Source: Edaphochlamys debaryana
Lineage: Eukaryota > Chlorophyta > Chlorophyceae > Chlamydomonadales
NCBI GenBank assembly: GCA_016858145.1
Contig: JAEHOE010000065.1
Location: 591,331 to 655,330 of the forward strand
Reading direction: 5' to 3'
DNA length: 64,000 nt
Part shown: in pieces, positions 10,047-21,700 of the stretch
How positions within the stretch are numbered: the stretch's first letter is position 1
Layout of the letters: every line of letters starts with the position of its first letter
Made by a program: the position numbers and the translations under genes
Notes under the pieces: generated by a model
The model's database searches: none
The model's input: only the letters and a program-made list of their open reading frames with translations
Told to the model about the DNA's origin: nothing

Positions 10047-13000
10047 ATGCTCGGCGCGCGGCTCCTCAGCGGCCACGAGCCCCCGCTACTGCCGCGTTAC
10101 AGAATCTTGGACACAAGCGCATCAGATGCCGCACGAGCGGTTTTAGCGACAACGCTCGAGCGCCCGGCCCTGGCGCGGCGTGACGTGCTCGCTGACCTCC
10201 CTGCGCAACGCTACCGCCGCAGGAGGCACGTCCGACGTCAGCCGCTCAGCCTCACCCTCATCCCCCCACCTGCTAGCTCCGCGGAGCTCCCCTCGGCCTT
10301 TCCGGCAGGAATGTGGTGGTTCGACCGCCGGGGTCGCGGCGAGGGCGGGGCGTGCTGCGAGGACGCTCCTCGCCGGGGGGAGGCCCCTCCTACCCACCAC
10401 ACTGCACACGACCACAGCAACAACAACAAAAGCACCAGCGACAGCAGCAGCAGCAGCAGCAAACATATTCGTGACAAATCGGGGCAGAAGACGACAACTG
10501 GCCACGGTGAGCGGCACGGGCACGGCAGCGGGCACGGGCGTACCGAGGGCTACCCCGAGGACTGCCTGACTGTACGGCATGATGACGTCAACCATTACTA
10601 CAACCTGCAGTACGTCGCACGGGTGAGCAACTACGGGGCTGCCTGCGTGCGGACTGGGGGCGTAGAAGGTGGTCCACACCGTCCAGGGCGGGCTGGTTGC
10701 TCTTGGTCCGGACTCACCTGCAAAGCTTGTGTCTCCACTCCCCAGGGGGGGCTCGGATGCTGCTGCTCGCTCCTACGCCGCCCGACCGCCGCCCTCCTTG
10801 ATCCCTGGCCCCTATCCTTTCCCCCCCCTCCCAGCTGGACCACCCCCCCGAGGCCGTGTACCGCCTCCTGACGCACCCCACCGACGGATACGCCTTCTTT
10901 CGTGGAATCAAGGCAAGGCCTGGGTGGGGGGGCAAGGGGGGGGGGCAAGAGGGGGAGGCACGGGCGCCGTACGGACAGCTGTGTCCTACAATGACGACTT
11001 TTCGGCTGAGCTGCTGTGCGGCGCACTCCGGGCTCTGCTGCGTTACACGTTCCGGACAAGGCGGGCCGGGGAGGGGGGGCGAGGTTGCAATGCAGATGCG
11101 TTCTGCCAAGGCGGCGAAGCCTTGCGATGTTCTTTTTTGACTTCCTCTCTCCTCCCCCGGCTCCCTCCAAACCCTTTCCCCCCCACCCCAGCCCCTGTAC
11201 CGGGCGATGCGGGAGGACCTTGACCTGCCTCAGCCCCTCAGCTCGGTGATACTGTTACAGCATCCCTCTTAGCTCCCCCCTCACACCCCTCCACCCTCAT
11301 ACCCCTCCTCCCCCCCCCAGCCCCTGTACCGGGAGGTGCTGGAGGACGACGGCCACGGGCGGCGCGTGGTGGCGGTTGGGCTGCGGGCGGCGGTGCGGGT
11401 GCTGTTCCTCACCTTCCACGCGGTGGGGGGGGGGGGAAGGGGGCGGGGTAAAGTGAGGGAGGGCGGGGCGGAGGCGCAAAACCTGGGAGGAAAGGAGGCG
11501 AAGGCGGGAACTGCTAGAGGACATTTCCCACCGGCAACCGCACACGCGTGGGGGGGTCTCGCTGCCCGCTGCACCGCGCGCTGGTCCGCAGGGCCCCGCT
11601 CTTGCCCCGCCCCCACCCACCCCACCCACCCAACCCACCCACCCACCCAACCCCGTGCAGGAGGTGCATAGCCACGTGGAAGAGGACGACGAGGCCCTCA
11701 CGGTGGGGGGCAGTGGGGCAAGGGGATGTGGAGCGTGGAACAAGGGAGATAGCTGGTAGCGCCGGGACTGGGGTGCCATCAGCGCCGGGACTGGGGTGCC
11801 ATCACGGGGCACCACATCCCTCGTACCCTATCGCCGGAAAGGCTAATAGACATGGGCTCAAGCCGGTAGTAGATGTGGGCTGCTCCGAGCCCTGCTCCTG
11901 CGTCCTGCCCAACTTGCGCTTCACTAATCACTACCGACGCCCTTGACCCCCGCCACCCCCAGATCCGGTCTCACCTGGTCCGGTCGGGGACCATGAAGCG
12001 GGTGGGCGGGGGGGGGGGGATGAAGACTTGGGGTGGGAAGGGCGTCGGGGGCGACGGCTGCAATGAGGACAGGGGCGTGCCCTCACTCCCCATTTCCTCT
12101 TACCGATCCTCACCTCCCCCTCGCTCTTCCCCTCACCCTCCCCTCCCAACCCCCCAAGTTCTCTACCGCTTGGTCCATCCGACCCATCTACCCACCGCCA
12201 GACGGCCCCACAGTCCCCTCCGCCGCCACGGCCCCATCCGCACCGTCGCCTCAGCCCCCGCACTCGGCCCCAAGCCCTTCCGCGGTCTCCGGCTCCCCGC
12301 CCACACCCACCCCTGCCCTCCTGCCAGCCCCTCCGCTGGAGGCGCTGGCGGCGCGGATGGCGGGGGCCTGGGGGGGCCTGGCGGCACTGCTGCAGCCGGG
12401 TGGGTGCACGGAGGGGGGCGGGGCGACGGCGGTGGTGGTGGTGGAAGCAACCGCTACCGAGGGGGGCCGGCGCCTGTGGAATGCGACAGGGACGGCTCAA
12501 GCCAGGTTGCGGGGACTGAGGGCGGGGCGCTTGATACCTGTCCACATACCCCGGACCCCCTGCCCACCCGTCCCCCCCAGGGAGCGGCCCGCTTGCGGCG
12601 TTCAGCTCCGCCCCTCCAGCCTCCGCCTCCGCCGCATCGCCCTCCGCCGCCTCCCTCTTCTCGCTCCCCTTCTCCCTCCCGTTCGTCTCTGCCCCCTCCG
12701 CCCCCTCTTCTGCCCCCGCCGCCCCCTCCGCCCCCGCCTGCATGGCCACGTACGAGGAGGCCGTACTGCCACGGGGCCACGTGCCCCGGGTGGCACGCGG
12801 CGCCGTACGGAACATGTGGTGAGCGGGGCATCGTGAAGAGGGGTGGCAGGGGCAAGGCGCGGGGGCCGCGGCTGGCAGCAAGGCTCACGTGTCAAGGGGC
12901 GGCCGAGGGAACATAGGTGTTTGGGGAGGGGCGCCCGGGGTGTAGGGGCAGGGGCCAAGGGGGGGAAGCACGGCAGCAGGCCGCAGGGGTCCAGGTGCGG

Positions 13001-13982
13001 CGGCGGCACCAAGCGGTGGCATGGGGTTGAACCTGGTGACAGGAGAGCGACACAGGGTGAGGACCCTAGTGGCGCCTTGCAGCCAAGCCTGCCCCCCGGT
13101 CCACAACCCACCCCTCACACGCGTCCCCCACCCTTCCCTCCCCCACTCCGCCCCTCCCCACCTCAACCCCAGCTCCAGCCAGGCCCGGCGTGTGATGGAG
13201 GACGTCCGCCGCGAGCTAGACCGCCGGGCGGCAGCGGCGGCGCGGGGGGAGCCGGAGGAGCTGGCGGCGGCGGGGGGGCAGCAGCAGCAGCAGGGGCGGA
13301 GGGGGCAGCAGGGCAAGGGGCGGCGGCAGGGAGGCGCGGAGGGGGACGGAGAGGGGGCCAAGGGCCGGGGGAGGTGTCGCCGCGGGGGCGAGGAAGGTGA
13401 GGCGAAGCGTGGGCGAGGGCGGCAGCACCTGGCACTAAAGGCGAGGGCCTCATCATGACTTGGCATGCATTGACCAGCGGAATCCCTGTGCCCTGGCCCT
13501 GGGCTTGCCCACTCGGCCCTCAGCCCTCAGCCCCGACGCCCCCCACCCACCCACCCACCCACCCCGCAGAGCCCCTGGAGGGTGTTGCTGAACGCATCGT
13601 CGCCTCCGCCCTGCTGCCCGCCCCTACCCCCGCCCTCGCCCCCGCCCCGACGCCGCCGCCGCGCATGGCGCTCGCCTGCATCTCCTCCTCAGCCTCCTCA
13701 GCCTCCTCCTCCTCCTCGATCCGCGCTCCCGCCGCCTCCTCCTTCTCAAGCGCCTCCACCGCCTCCTCCCTCCCCTGCACCTCCAGCCACCCCACCTGGC
13801 TGCCGAGGCCACTAGGCCGGGCCGGGCCCAGGGCTGGGGTGGCCCAGGGCTGGGCGCTGCCGTGGGGTGCCTGCGGGGGGGGCTGGGCCCAGCAGGGGGA
13901 GGCTCGCTGCAGGGGCGGGGTGTGGGCAGCGGGGGCAGGGGCGAGCGCCAGGGCAGGGGCGGATGCGGCGGAATGCGCCTAG
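10047..13982 (+). CDS. START/SRPBCC (COQ10-like) domain protein
   Basis: Probably a lipid- or polyketide-binding helix-grip protein of the plant/algal 'polyketide cyclase/dehydrase and lipid transport' type; ligand unknown. Exons: 10047-10622, 10835-10912, 11321-11422, 11661-11702, 11963-12001, 12159-12399, 12581-12818, 13173-13396, 13570-13982. Phases close, giving 650 residues. The domain begins VNHYYNLQYVA, continues HPPEAVYRLLTHP, FFRGIK and LYREVLEDDG, then RVLFLTFHA, VEEDDEALT and TMKR, and resumes at FSTAWSIRPIYP with the C-terminal helix ARRVMEDVRREL. This order matches the fold; the middle carries long Ser/Pro/Ala inserts. The second exon uses a GC donor (AAG|GCAAGG). The start is uncertain: 10047 is the first in-frame ATG, 10311 the next, and the His/Ser/Gln-rich N-terminus is not a clear transit peptide. 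The last exon is low complexity. Confidence 0.65.
11192..11245 (+). other. Duplicated exon start, possible alternative exon
   Basis: This 54-nt segment begins with the same CCCCTGTACCGGG as the true exon at 11321, has its own C-tract and AG acceptor, and ends at a GTGATA donor. It is exactly 18 codons in phase 0, so including it would keep the reading frame (PLYRAMREDL versus PLYREVLEDD). After the first dozen bases it diverges from the conserved domain. It is either a degenerate tandem exon or an optional exon separated by a 75-nt intron. Confidence 0.5.
11759..11804 (+). repeat. Exact 23-bp tandem duplication in an intron
   Basis: Two adjacent identical 23-bp copies (starting GCGCCGGGACTGG, ending TGCCATCA) lie in the fourth intron of the SRPBCC gene. 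Identity is complete, which suggests a recent duplication. Confidence 0.9.
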
Positions 13983-15772
13983 GTGGACGGCTAGTACGTA
14001 TGCGGTTGTGGGGGTTTTAGATCATCAGAACCCAACCTATTGAACGGTCCGTTCCAGCACCAAAGGTGTGGGATGGATGCATGCCGGATCTGCCTTCCCC
14101 CAATCCCTCGCCAAGTTGGGGTGGTCGTGGGCTGCGGGCTGCGGGCAGCATTGAGGCGGTCATGCGGTCGACTGGGTCGCGTATACATGCCATTGTTGAA
14201 TTGATAATAACAAAGTTGCGCTGCACGTTAGCGTGTGTGACTACTGACCATCTAAAGTCAAGCAAGGTGGGGAGATGGCAGCGGCAAGTGGATGCCGCCC
14301 CTGTTGAGGTTGCTCAGTCGGTTGTGGCAGGCAGGCAAGCGTCGGCGTCAAAATGGTCTTAGTCTACACGCGTGTCAATTACGTCTTTCCTGTGACTCCT
14401 GTCCGGACTGTGCCACCGGCCTGGAGCCGTTCCCAGAGCCGCCCCTCCAAAGGCTCATGTCGCCTGTCCGATAGGGCCCGGTTCAGTCCGGTCCGGACTC
14501 GGGTGGCCTGCCGTGCACCCGTACCCCATTGCGGCTGGACTCCTGCGGTACTGCCCGGCCCCGACGGCGGGCTGTCAGCAATGCCATGCCACGGCTGGCA
14601 CGCCTGCCGGTACGCGGCCAAATCTGGGTGTTGTGGGCCTCCACCTGGCACGCCACCACCTGTGCAAGCCTCGCCGCGCAGAGGCGCACGGGACGGCTAA
14701 TCAGCAGGGACATCCCATGGGCCTTGACCTGGGGGACTGCCGGGCTGGGGTCCGCAGTGGGCGCCGGGTTGATACCGGACGGTCCCAACATAGGCTATTA
14801 TAGACAACGGGGCGTAGTGCCGCGGTGACTGGCGTCGCATAATGTTGGCCGACGCAAAACTGCCTGTGCCTGTGAACGGGGTACCCTCCCAACATAGGCT
14901 TCCAGGGCCGCCAACTCTGCCCCCAACCCCCTTACTGATGCCGGGAGCCTGGGACTGGGTTGGCAGGCCCCGCGTGGGGCGGCCTGACATCCTACGTGCG
15001 TGACGGTCAGCAGGGGCAACCCTTGCTTGCACTGCACCCGTGTTTTGGACCCTGGGGCCTCAAGGGGGGTGGACGTGACTGCTGGGTGGGTGCCGGGCCG
15101 TACCGCAGCGTACCGCGGCAGGACAGGGACGGATGTGTGGCGGGGCGAGGGCCGGGCCGTTCGCAGCCCGGCGACGCAGTCAGGTACAGCTCAAAGCAAG
15201 AACGCCTCCACGATACAGCCGGCTAGCTAGACCGGACGAATTCCGTCTCGCAGGTGCACCGCGCCAGGATGTCGGGATGTCCCGAAACGGCCTTGGTCCA
15301 CGGCCCCGCCGCAACGCGCCGCAACGAGACGGCACCCTACCAGTTCCGAAGGCTGACCGTATGCGTGGTTGGAGCTGTCATTCCAAGCGCTCTGGCTCTT
15401 GGCGGAGAAGGCCCAACGCCGGCGTCCCGACACACCCTTACCCCGCCGTCTCGTAAGGCTCACGGCACTCTTCTCCGCGGCACCCCGGCATCGCGTGTCC
15501 ACGGAACAGGCACGGTGCCTGCCTACACAGCCCTCGTGCTGGCGGTCACACGCGCAGGGTAGTTACCATGAGACACGCTCTGTCGCGCCATGTGCCCGGC
15601 TGGCGCTCGTCCAACAAATCGGGGATGGGCATTCCGTGGCTCATTGACGGTTTGCTCTTTGTTGGGCAAATTAGTGTATTGAGTATGCTGCTATAGACCG
15701 AGCACCGCAACACCGCGGATACCAGGACCCTGCCACCCTACCCCGAGGGACCAGAAGGCTCTGCGGGCGGCG
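13983..15772. other. Intergenic region upstream of the STT7-like kinase
   Basis: No exon-like coding signal is supported here. The interval should contain the 3' end of the SRPBCC transcript and the promoter and 5' UTR of the kinase. A 13-base word (CCCAACATAGGCT) occurs twice, near 14785 and 14893, with little flanking similarity. GTCCGGAC-type words cluster at about 14400-14500. No classical TATA or riboswitch structure could be recognised. Confidence 0.45.
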
Positions 15773-18700
15773 ATGTTGTCCCAACGCCCAGGCCCGTGCC
15801 GCATTGAGCGGTCGGCTGGGGCTTCAACCTCTCAAAGCACGACGCTGTGTCCACAGCGACCATGCCAGCGGCGACGCGGCGTGCAGCCGCGCGCAATCCC
15901 GGAGCTTGCCGACGCGCTCAGCCAGCTCCTGCCCCACCTGCCGCTCGCGGACGTGCAGCTAGCTGCGCCGTGCCAGATGATGAAGTGCGGGGACATCGTG
16001 TACCGAAGGTAACTTGGGATGCCGTCGATAGGGGTTGTTGAGTCGCTCGCGGCAAACACGCCCCTCTGCGCCTGCAGCACGCTGGACCCGGAGCTCTACA
16101 AGATCGGTGGCTTCGACGAGCGAACTCTGGCGCTCATAGCGCCGTTCCTGGCGTATCTGTTCGTGTCGCCCGGTGAGGAAGGGAGAAGAAGCATGGCACG
16201 TCAGCCTCCTGCACCCGAGCCTCCTACGCGCCGCGCCCGATCTCTGTGCGCTGTTGAGCAACATGGTGTGCTGCTGATCTCACTGCTCTTGGGCGACGCA
16301 GGTGTGCTGCCCGGCGCCATTGACTACTATTTCAAAGCGCCGCTCTCGCGCAAGGCGGCCAAGGCCTATGACAAGGTGTGGCTTGGGTGCAGCGCATGCG
16401 ACCATGGCGGTCCCGGGCGTACGCGTGCAGGGCACTCGGGCTTGCACGCCCATGCGCAGCGCCTTGCCAGCACGCACGGTCGCAGCCGTGCGGGCAGTCG
16501 CGCTACGTTACTGTGATGTGGGTGCCTCGAGGCCTCTCGCCTCAGATGCTGCTGCCAGGCAGCGTGTGGGAGCGCCAACCGCCCTCAACACCGCCCGCAG
16601 CCCCGACCCCACCCCTCGTGCTCGCGGCCCCAGCGCTCCCTGCAACGCATCAATCCCCGGCTGTGTGCCTCAACCGGACCATAGCCTACGCCCGGCGGCC
16701 TGCGGTGCTAAGCAGAGCTCGTCGGCCCATGGCCTGGCCGGGCAACCCTAGGACGCCCGACACACCCCACCCCACACCCCACCCACCTCACCCCACACCC
16801 CACCCATCCCCGCACTTCACCTGTCCCCTTCCCTGCTCATCTCACGCGTGTGGGGTACGCACCACCGCTGGGCGCCCATGGGGTGCACCGCTGGGCGCCC
16901 ATGCTGCAGCAGGTCCCATGGCACCCCTCGGCAGCCGTGCACCCGGTCCGCGCCCCCGAGTCGGCCTTGCTCCGCCGCAGCACCCCTCGGCAGCTGCACA
17001 CGTGCTCCACCCCCGCAACCCTGCCCCAACCCCCTGGGATCAGCCCCCGCCACCTCCCGCCTTGCCCTGCCCTCTCTCACCCCGCCGCTCGGCAGCCTCG
17101 CACGCGCTCCGCGCCCTCCACTCCGCCGCTGCCGCGCGCCCCGCCCCGCCCCTGGCGCCCTGTACTCCACCCTCCGCCGCCTCCCGGCCCGCCCCAGCGC
17201 CCACCTCACTCCTCCTCCGCCCCTCTCACACACCCCCCTTCCACCCTCATCCCCACAACCCCCCCCCCCCACCCCCAGAATGACATCATCCTGGGCCGGC
17301 GCCTGGGCACGGGCGGCTTCGGCACCGTGTTCAAGGGCGAGCTCAAGGAGGAGGACGGGAGCCGGACGCCCATCATCATCAAGAAGGTGGGGGGGCAAGG
17401 GGGGTGGGGGTGGAGGGGGGAGGGGCATGCGGCTGTCATCAAGAAGGTGGGGTGGGGGGGGAAGAGAGGGAGGCTGAGGGAGGGGGGTTGGGTGGGGAGA
17501 TGGAGGAGGACGGGGAGGGTGATGGAAGCAGACTGATGCCCATCATCATCAAGGAGGTGGGGGGGCATGTGGGGGGAGGATGGGGGTGATTTTCGGAGCA
17601 TTGGAGAGCAAAGGAAGATGGGGGGGAGGATGGGGGCAGGGGATGCGTTGGGGAGGAGTTGGGCGCCAATTGTGCTGAGAGGGAAGGGGAGCGCAAGGAG
17701 ACGGGAGGTGGGGTCTGGCGGGGGGCAGAGGAGGAGGCTGAGGCAGCGAGTGTCGAGGGAGGAAGTGGACCCTCGTTGGTGGGGGCGAATGCGCGGGGGG
17801 CTCAGGAGGTTCCGAGAGTACCCGAGGCGGCTGTCGGCACCAGCGGCATGCCGGGAGCCGGTCCGGGCTGCTCGGTCGTGCCAAGGGGCGGGCTCTGCGC
17901 AGGCGCAGGCGCCGAGGCAGGAGCAGGCGGGGCGCAGCGGCAGAGGGTTGATGGGGAGAGGGGCCGCAGCCCGGGAGCGCATGGGTGCTGCTCGAGGAGC
18001 TCGGTGGCGGCTTGGGTGCGGCCGGTGCTCGGGCAGCGCAGCTCCCCAGGGTAGATGCTGGGGCGGGGGCGGAGGGGGAGGGGCAGGGGCGGTCGGCGGC
18101 CCCGGGGGCGGTGGGGCGCATGCGCCCGGCTCGTTCCACAGCACCCGCGCTCGGAGCGCTCTGCTTCCCAGGGCAGGGGCAGGGGCAGGGGTGGAGCCAG
18201 GAGCAGGGCGGCACGCGGCGCAGGGACAGGGGCAGGGGCAGGGACAGGGGCGCAAACGGGGGAAGAGGCAAAACGGGCCAGGGCGCGGGGCGGCCGTGCG
18301 AGGGCGGGCGGGGCACGCAACGGTTATGGGCAGCGGGGTGACGGTGCGGATCGATGGCATGCGGAGATGGAGGGGAGGAGAGAAGGGCTGGCGGCCCAGT
18401 TACACCGGGGTTTCACTGGGGGCGTGAATCGGTCTGGGAAACGTAGTGCCTTGTCGTGTTGTGTCGTGGCCCCAACCCCGAAATTGTGCCCTGCTGACAC
18501 CTCCACCCCCCAAATAACCCCCCCCCCCCAGGCCAAGGAGTTTGGCGAGGCGGAGGTGTGGATGAACGAGCGCATGATGCGTGTGGGCGGGGGCCACGTG
18601 GCCACCTTCATCACCGCCTTCGACGAGTCCCTGGACGTGCCGGTGCCGGTGAGGCGGGGAGGGGGGAGGGGGGGGTGGGGATTGAGGCAGAAGGGGAGGG

Positions 18701-21700
18701 AGGGGGGAGGAGAGGGGGGGGAGGAAGGGGAAGACAAATGGCGGGGGAAGTGGGTTAAGGCTGGAAATGGCTCTCAACCAGGCGGGACAGGGCCGATGCG
18801 GCGTCGGCCGTGCCAGGACAGCTGGGCGGGGGGGCAGGGGTGGAGGGGTGAGGGAGGGTGCCGCGACGTGTGCGGGGGGACGCGGCGGGCTGCCAGGCAC
18901 AGGTGCCGAGGGGCGGGAAGGCGAATCAGCGCAGGCGGCATGTTGGGTCTTGGGAGGTTGCTCACCTTTCCGGGAACGGGTCTGCCGGAGGTGGCGCTAA
19001 CGGAAGCGGCGAGCGGGCTCGCTTGGAGCCCCCGAGGGCGGTCGTGGGAGGGGCGGGGGCGCTCACTGAGCGAGAGCCTCAGGGCCCTTCGCCCGAGCGG
19101 ACAGAAAAGGCCCAGGAATGGGGATGGGGGTGGTGCACGCTGGGGTTCGTGGCACCGGTCAGCATTCCCCCTCGGGATGGGGCCCCGCGGTGGGAGTGGC
19201 GGCAGCGCCGGGCGAGGCCCCCGCCCCAGCAGCAGCCCAGAGCACGAGACAGAGCCGAGGCGGACGCACGCGCATTCGCGGTCTCCCCCCCCCCAAGCGT
19301 CTGTGACGCTCCTCCCAAGCGCCCCTGTCCCAGCCCTACCGCCCCGAAACCCACCACCTCCCCTCCCCTTCACCTCTTCCGGAAATCACCCTCCTCCCCT
19401 CCCCTTCCCCGCCCCCAGGGTGTGGAGAAGAAGAACCCCAAGGCGCCCGTGCAGCCGCAGGGCTACGGCCCCTCGGCCGCCGCTGGGGCCATCTGGCTGG
19501 TGTGGCGGTACGAGGGGGACAACACGCTTGCCAGCCTGATGGAGGTGGGGGGGGGGCGAGGGGGATTTTGTACAAAATGGAGAGCGGAAGGAAAGAAGGA
19601 GCGGCAGCCAGCGAGCCCCGTGCGCACCGATGTCCAGAGACGGGAGGAGGGGAAAGGTGTGCGTGTGTGTGTTTTGTGGCGCATGAGGAGAAGCGGAGGG
19701 AGGGAGCCAAGGGAGGTGAAACGTGAAGTGGAGGGAGGGGAGGGCTGAAGCGGGGGTGGCGCGGGGGTTTACGGGCGGGTTACGCCACGTCTCCCCATCC
19801 CCCCCACCCTCATGCCCCGCACCACCCCCATCATCACCCCACCTGCTGTGGGGTACAGCACGACCTTTCGGGAGTTTTGGGACGCGTGGGGGGTGGGCAG
19901 TATCAGTATCTAAACACACGCCCAGCCCCCTCCCCTCCCCACCCATCCCCAAACCGCCGCCAAACCTTCTCTTTGACTACAGCTCGCGCAATTCGTCAAA
20001 CGATCACCCGCCCATCCCCCCGCAGAAGCGCGACTTCCCCTACAACCTGGAGCCACTGCTGTTCGGCCGCGAGCTGCGCGCGCCCAAGGGCCCGGTGCGG
20101 GAGATGCAGTCGATCAAGGAGGCGCTGCGGCAGCTGCTGGCGGCCCTGGACGCGTGCCACAAAGTCGGTGAGTGGGGAGAAAGGGGGAGGGGGCGGGAGG
20201 AGCGGGAGGGAGGAGGGGGGGAGGAGGGATGGAGGAGGGGGGGGTAGGGGGAGGGAGGGGAGGAGGGGAGGGGGGGAGGGGGTTGGTGGAGGAGGAGGGA
20301 GGGGAGGAGGAGGGAGGGGGAGGGAGGGGAGGGAGGGTGAGGAGGGGGGAGTAGGACAAGTGGGAGGGCGGCCGATACGGGGAAGGTGCAGGACGAGGGG
20401 CGTGACGAGGGGAGGGAGGAGGAGGCGTTGGGGGGCGGCCAGGGGGTCGGGGGCCGTCAGGGGGTGGCAAGCGGGGCTGGGGGTTGCTACGCAAACGCCG
20501 AAGTCAGCACAGAGGGGGAGATGGTGGTGGTTGACGCTGCCCCTCCCCTTCCCCCCACCAGGCATCGTTCACCGTGACGTGAAGCCCGCCAACGCCATCA
20601 TCAGCGAGGGGGACCAGAAGCTCAAGGTGTGTGTGTGGGGGAAAGGGGGTCACTGGAACGTGAGATGCCTTGGGAGGCTGGACAAGAAGTGCTGTCACTG
20701 GGCATGGGGTGGGCAGGAAGGAGAGGAAGATTCGACATTTGCCCGTCCTCTGCAAGGCCGTGCGAGCCCGCTCCGCTCACCCTCTTCAGCCATCCTCCCC
20801 CCCCTCCTTCCACCCTCCCTTACCCCCCCCCCCCCCAGCTCATTGACCTGGGCGCCGCCGCCGACCTGCGCATCGGCATCAACTACGTGCCCAACGAGTA
20901 CCTGCTGGACCCGCGGTACGCGCCGCCGCAGCAGTACGTCATGAGCACGCAGGTACGGCAGCGGTACGGCAGCCGTACGTGCACGGGCGCGGTAGCGCGG
21001 TCACGCCCAGGACATGGGCCTCCACGCCCGGGGGTGCCAACCAGTCGGGCTTTGCGGCTCCGGCGGCGAAAAGGAAGAACGGCTTCCCACGCGCCCACAC
21101 ATCTCAACCCCTGTTTGCTTACCTCGTCGCATCCGGCTGGTGGGCCAGACCCGGCTAGCTGCACGTTGCATTGACCTCTCAACCCCTCTCACCCGCTCCC
21201 CCCCCCTCCACACACACCCCAGACCCCCCGGCCCCCCCCCAAGCCCGTGGCCGCCTTCCTGTCCCCCGTGCTGTGGGGCATGGAGAAGCCCGACCGCTTC
21301 GACATCTACTCGGCGGGGGTCACCCTGCTGCAGGGGGGGGGGGGGGGGTGGGAGGGGGGGGCTGAGGGGGTTGGGGGGGGGGGCGCTAGGGGCTGGGGTG
21401 TTGAGGGGAGGGAGGACAGGGATGGCCGGGGGGCGCTGAGGGTCACCCTACTGCAGGTGGGGTGGGGTGGGGGGAGGGGGGGGCTGAGGGACACCCTGCT
21501 GGATGGGGGGAGAGGGGCTGGGCGGGAAGCTGGGGCCGGCGCTGGCTGAGGCGGGCATCCAGGAACGGCAGATTGCGAAGCCTGAAACCCGCTCCCCGCT
21601 CCCCCCCCTCCCAGATGACGTTCCCCCACCTGCGTAACGACAACAACCTCATCGCCTTCAACAAGCGCCTGCAGGTGGGGAGGGGGTTTGGAGCACCCGT

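Noticed and set aside
13520..13795. Minus-strand Glu/Ala-rich frame opposite the last SRPBCC exon
   Set aside because: It is the antisense of Ser/Pro codons; the plus strand has a phase-matching acceptor and stop.
16378..17283. 302-codon plus-strand frame spanning kinase intron 3
   Set aside because: It lies between two exons with perfect phase and conserved kinase sequence; it begins without ATG and is Pro/Ala low complexity.
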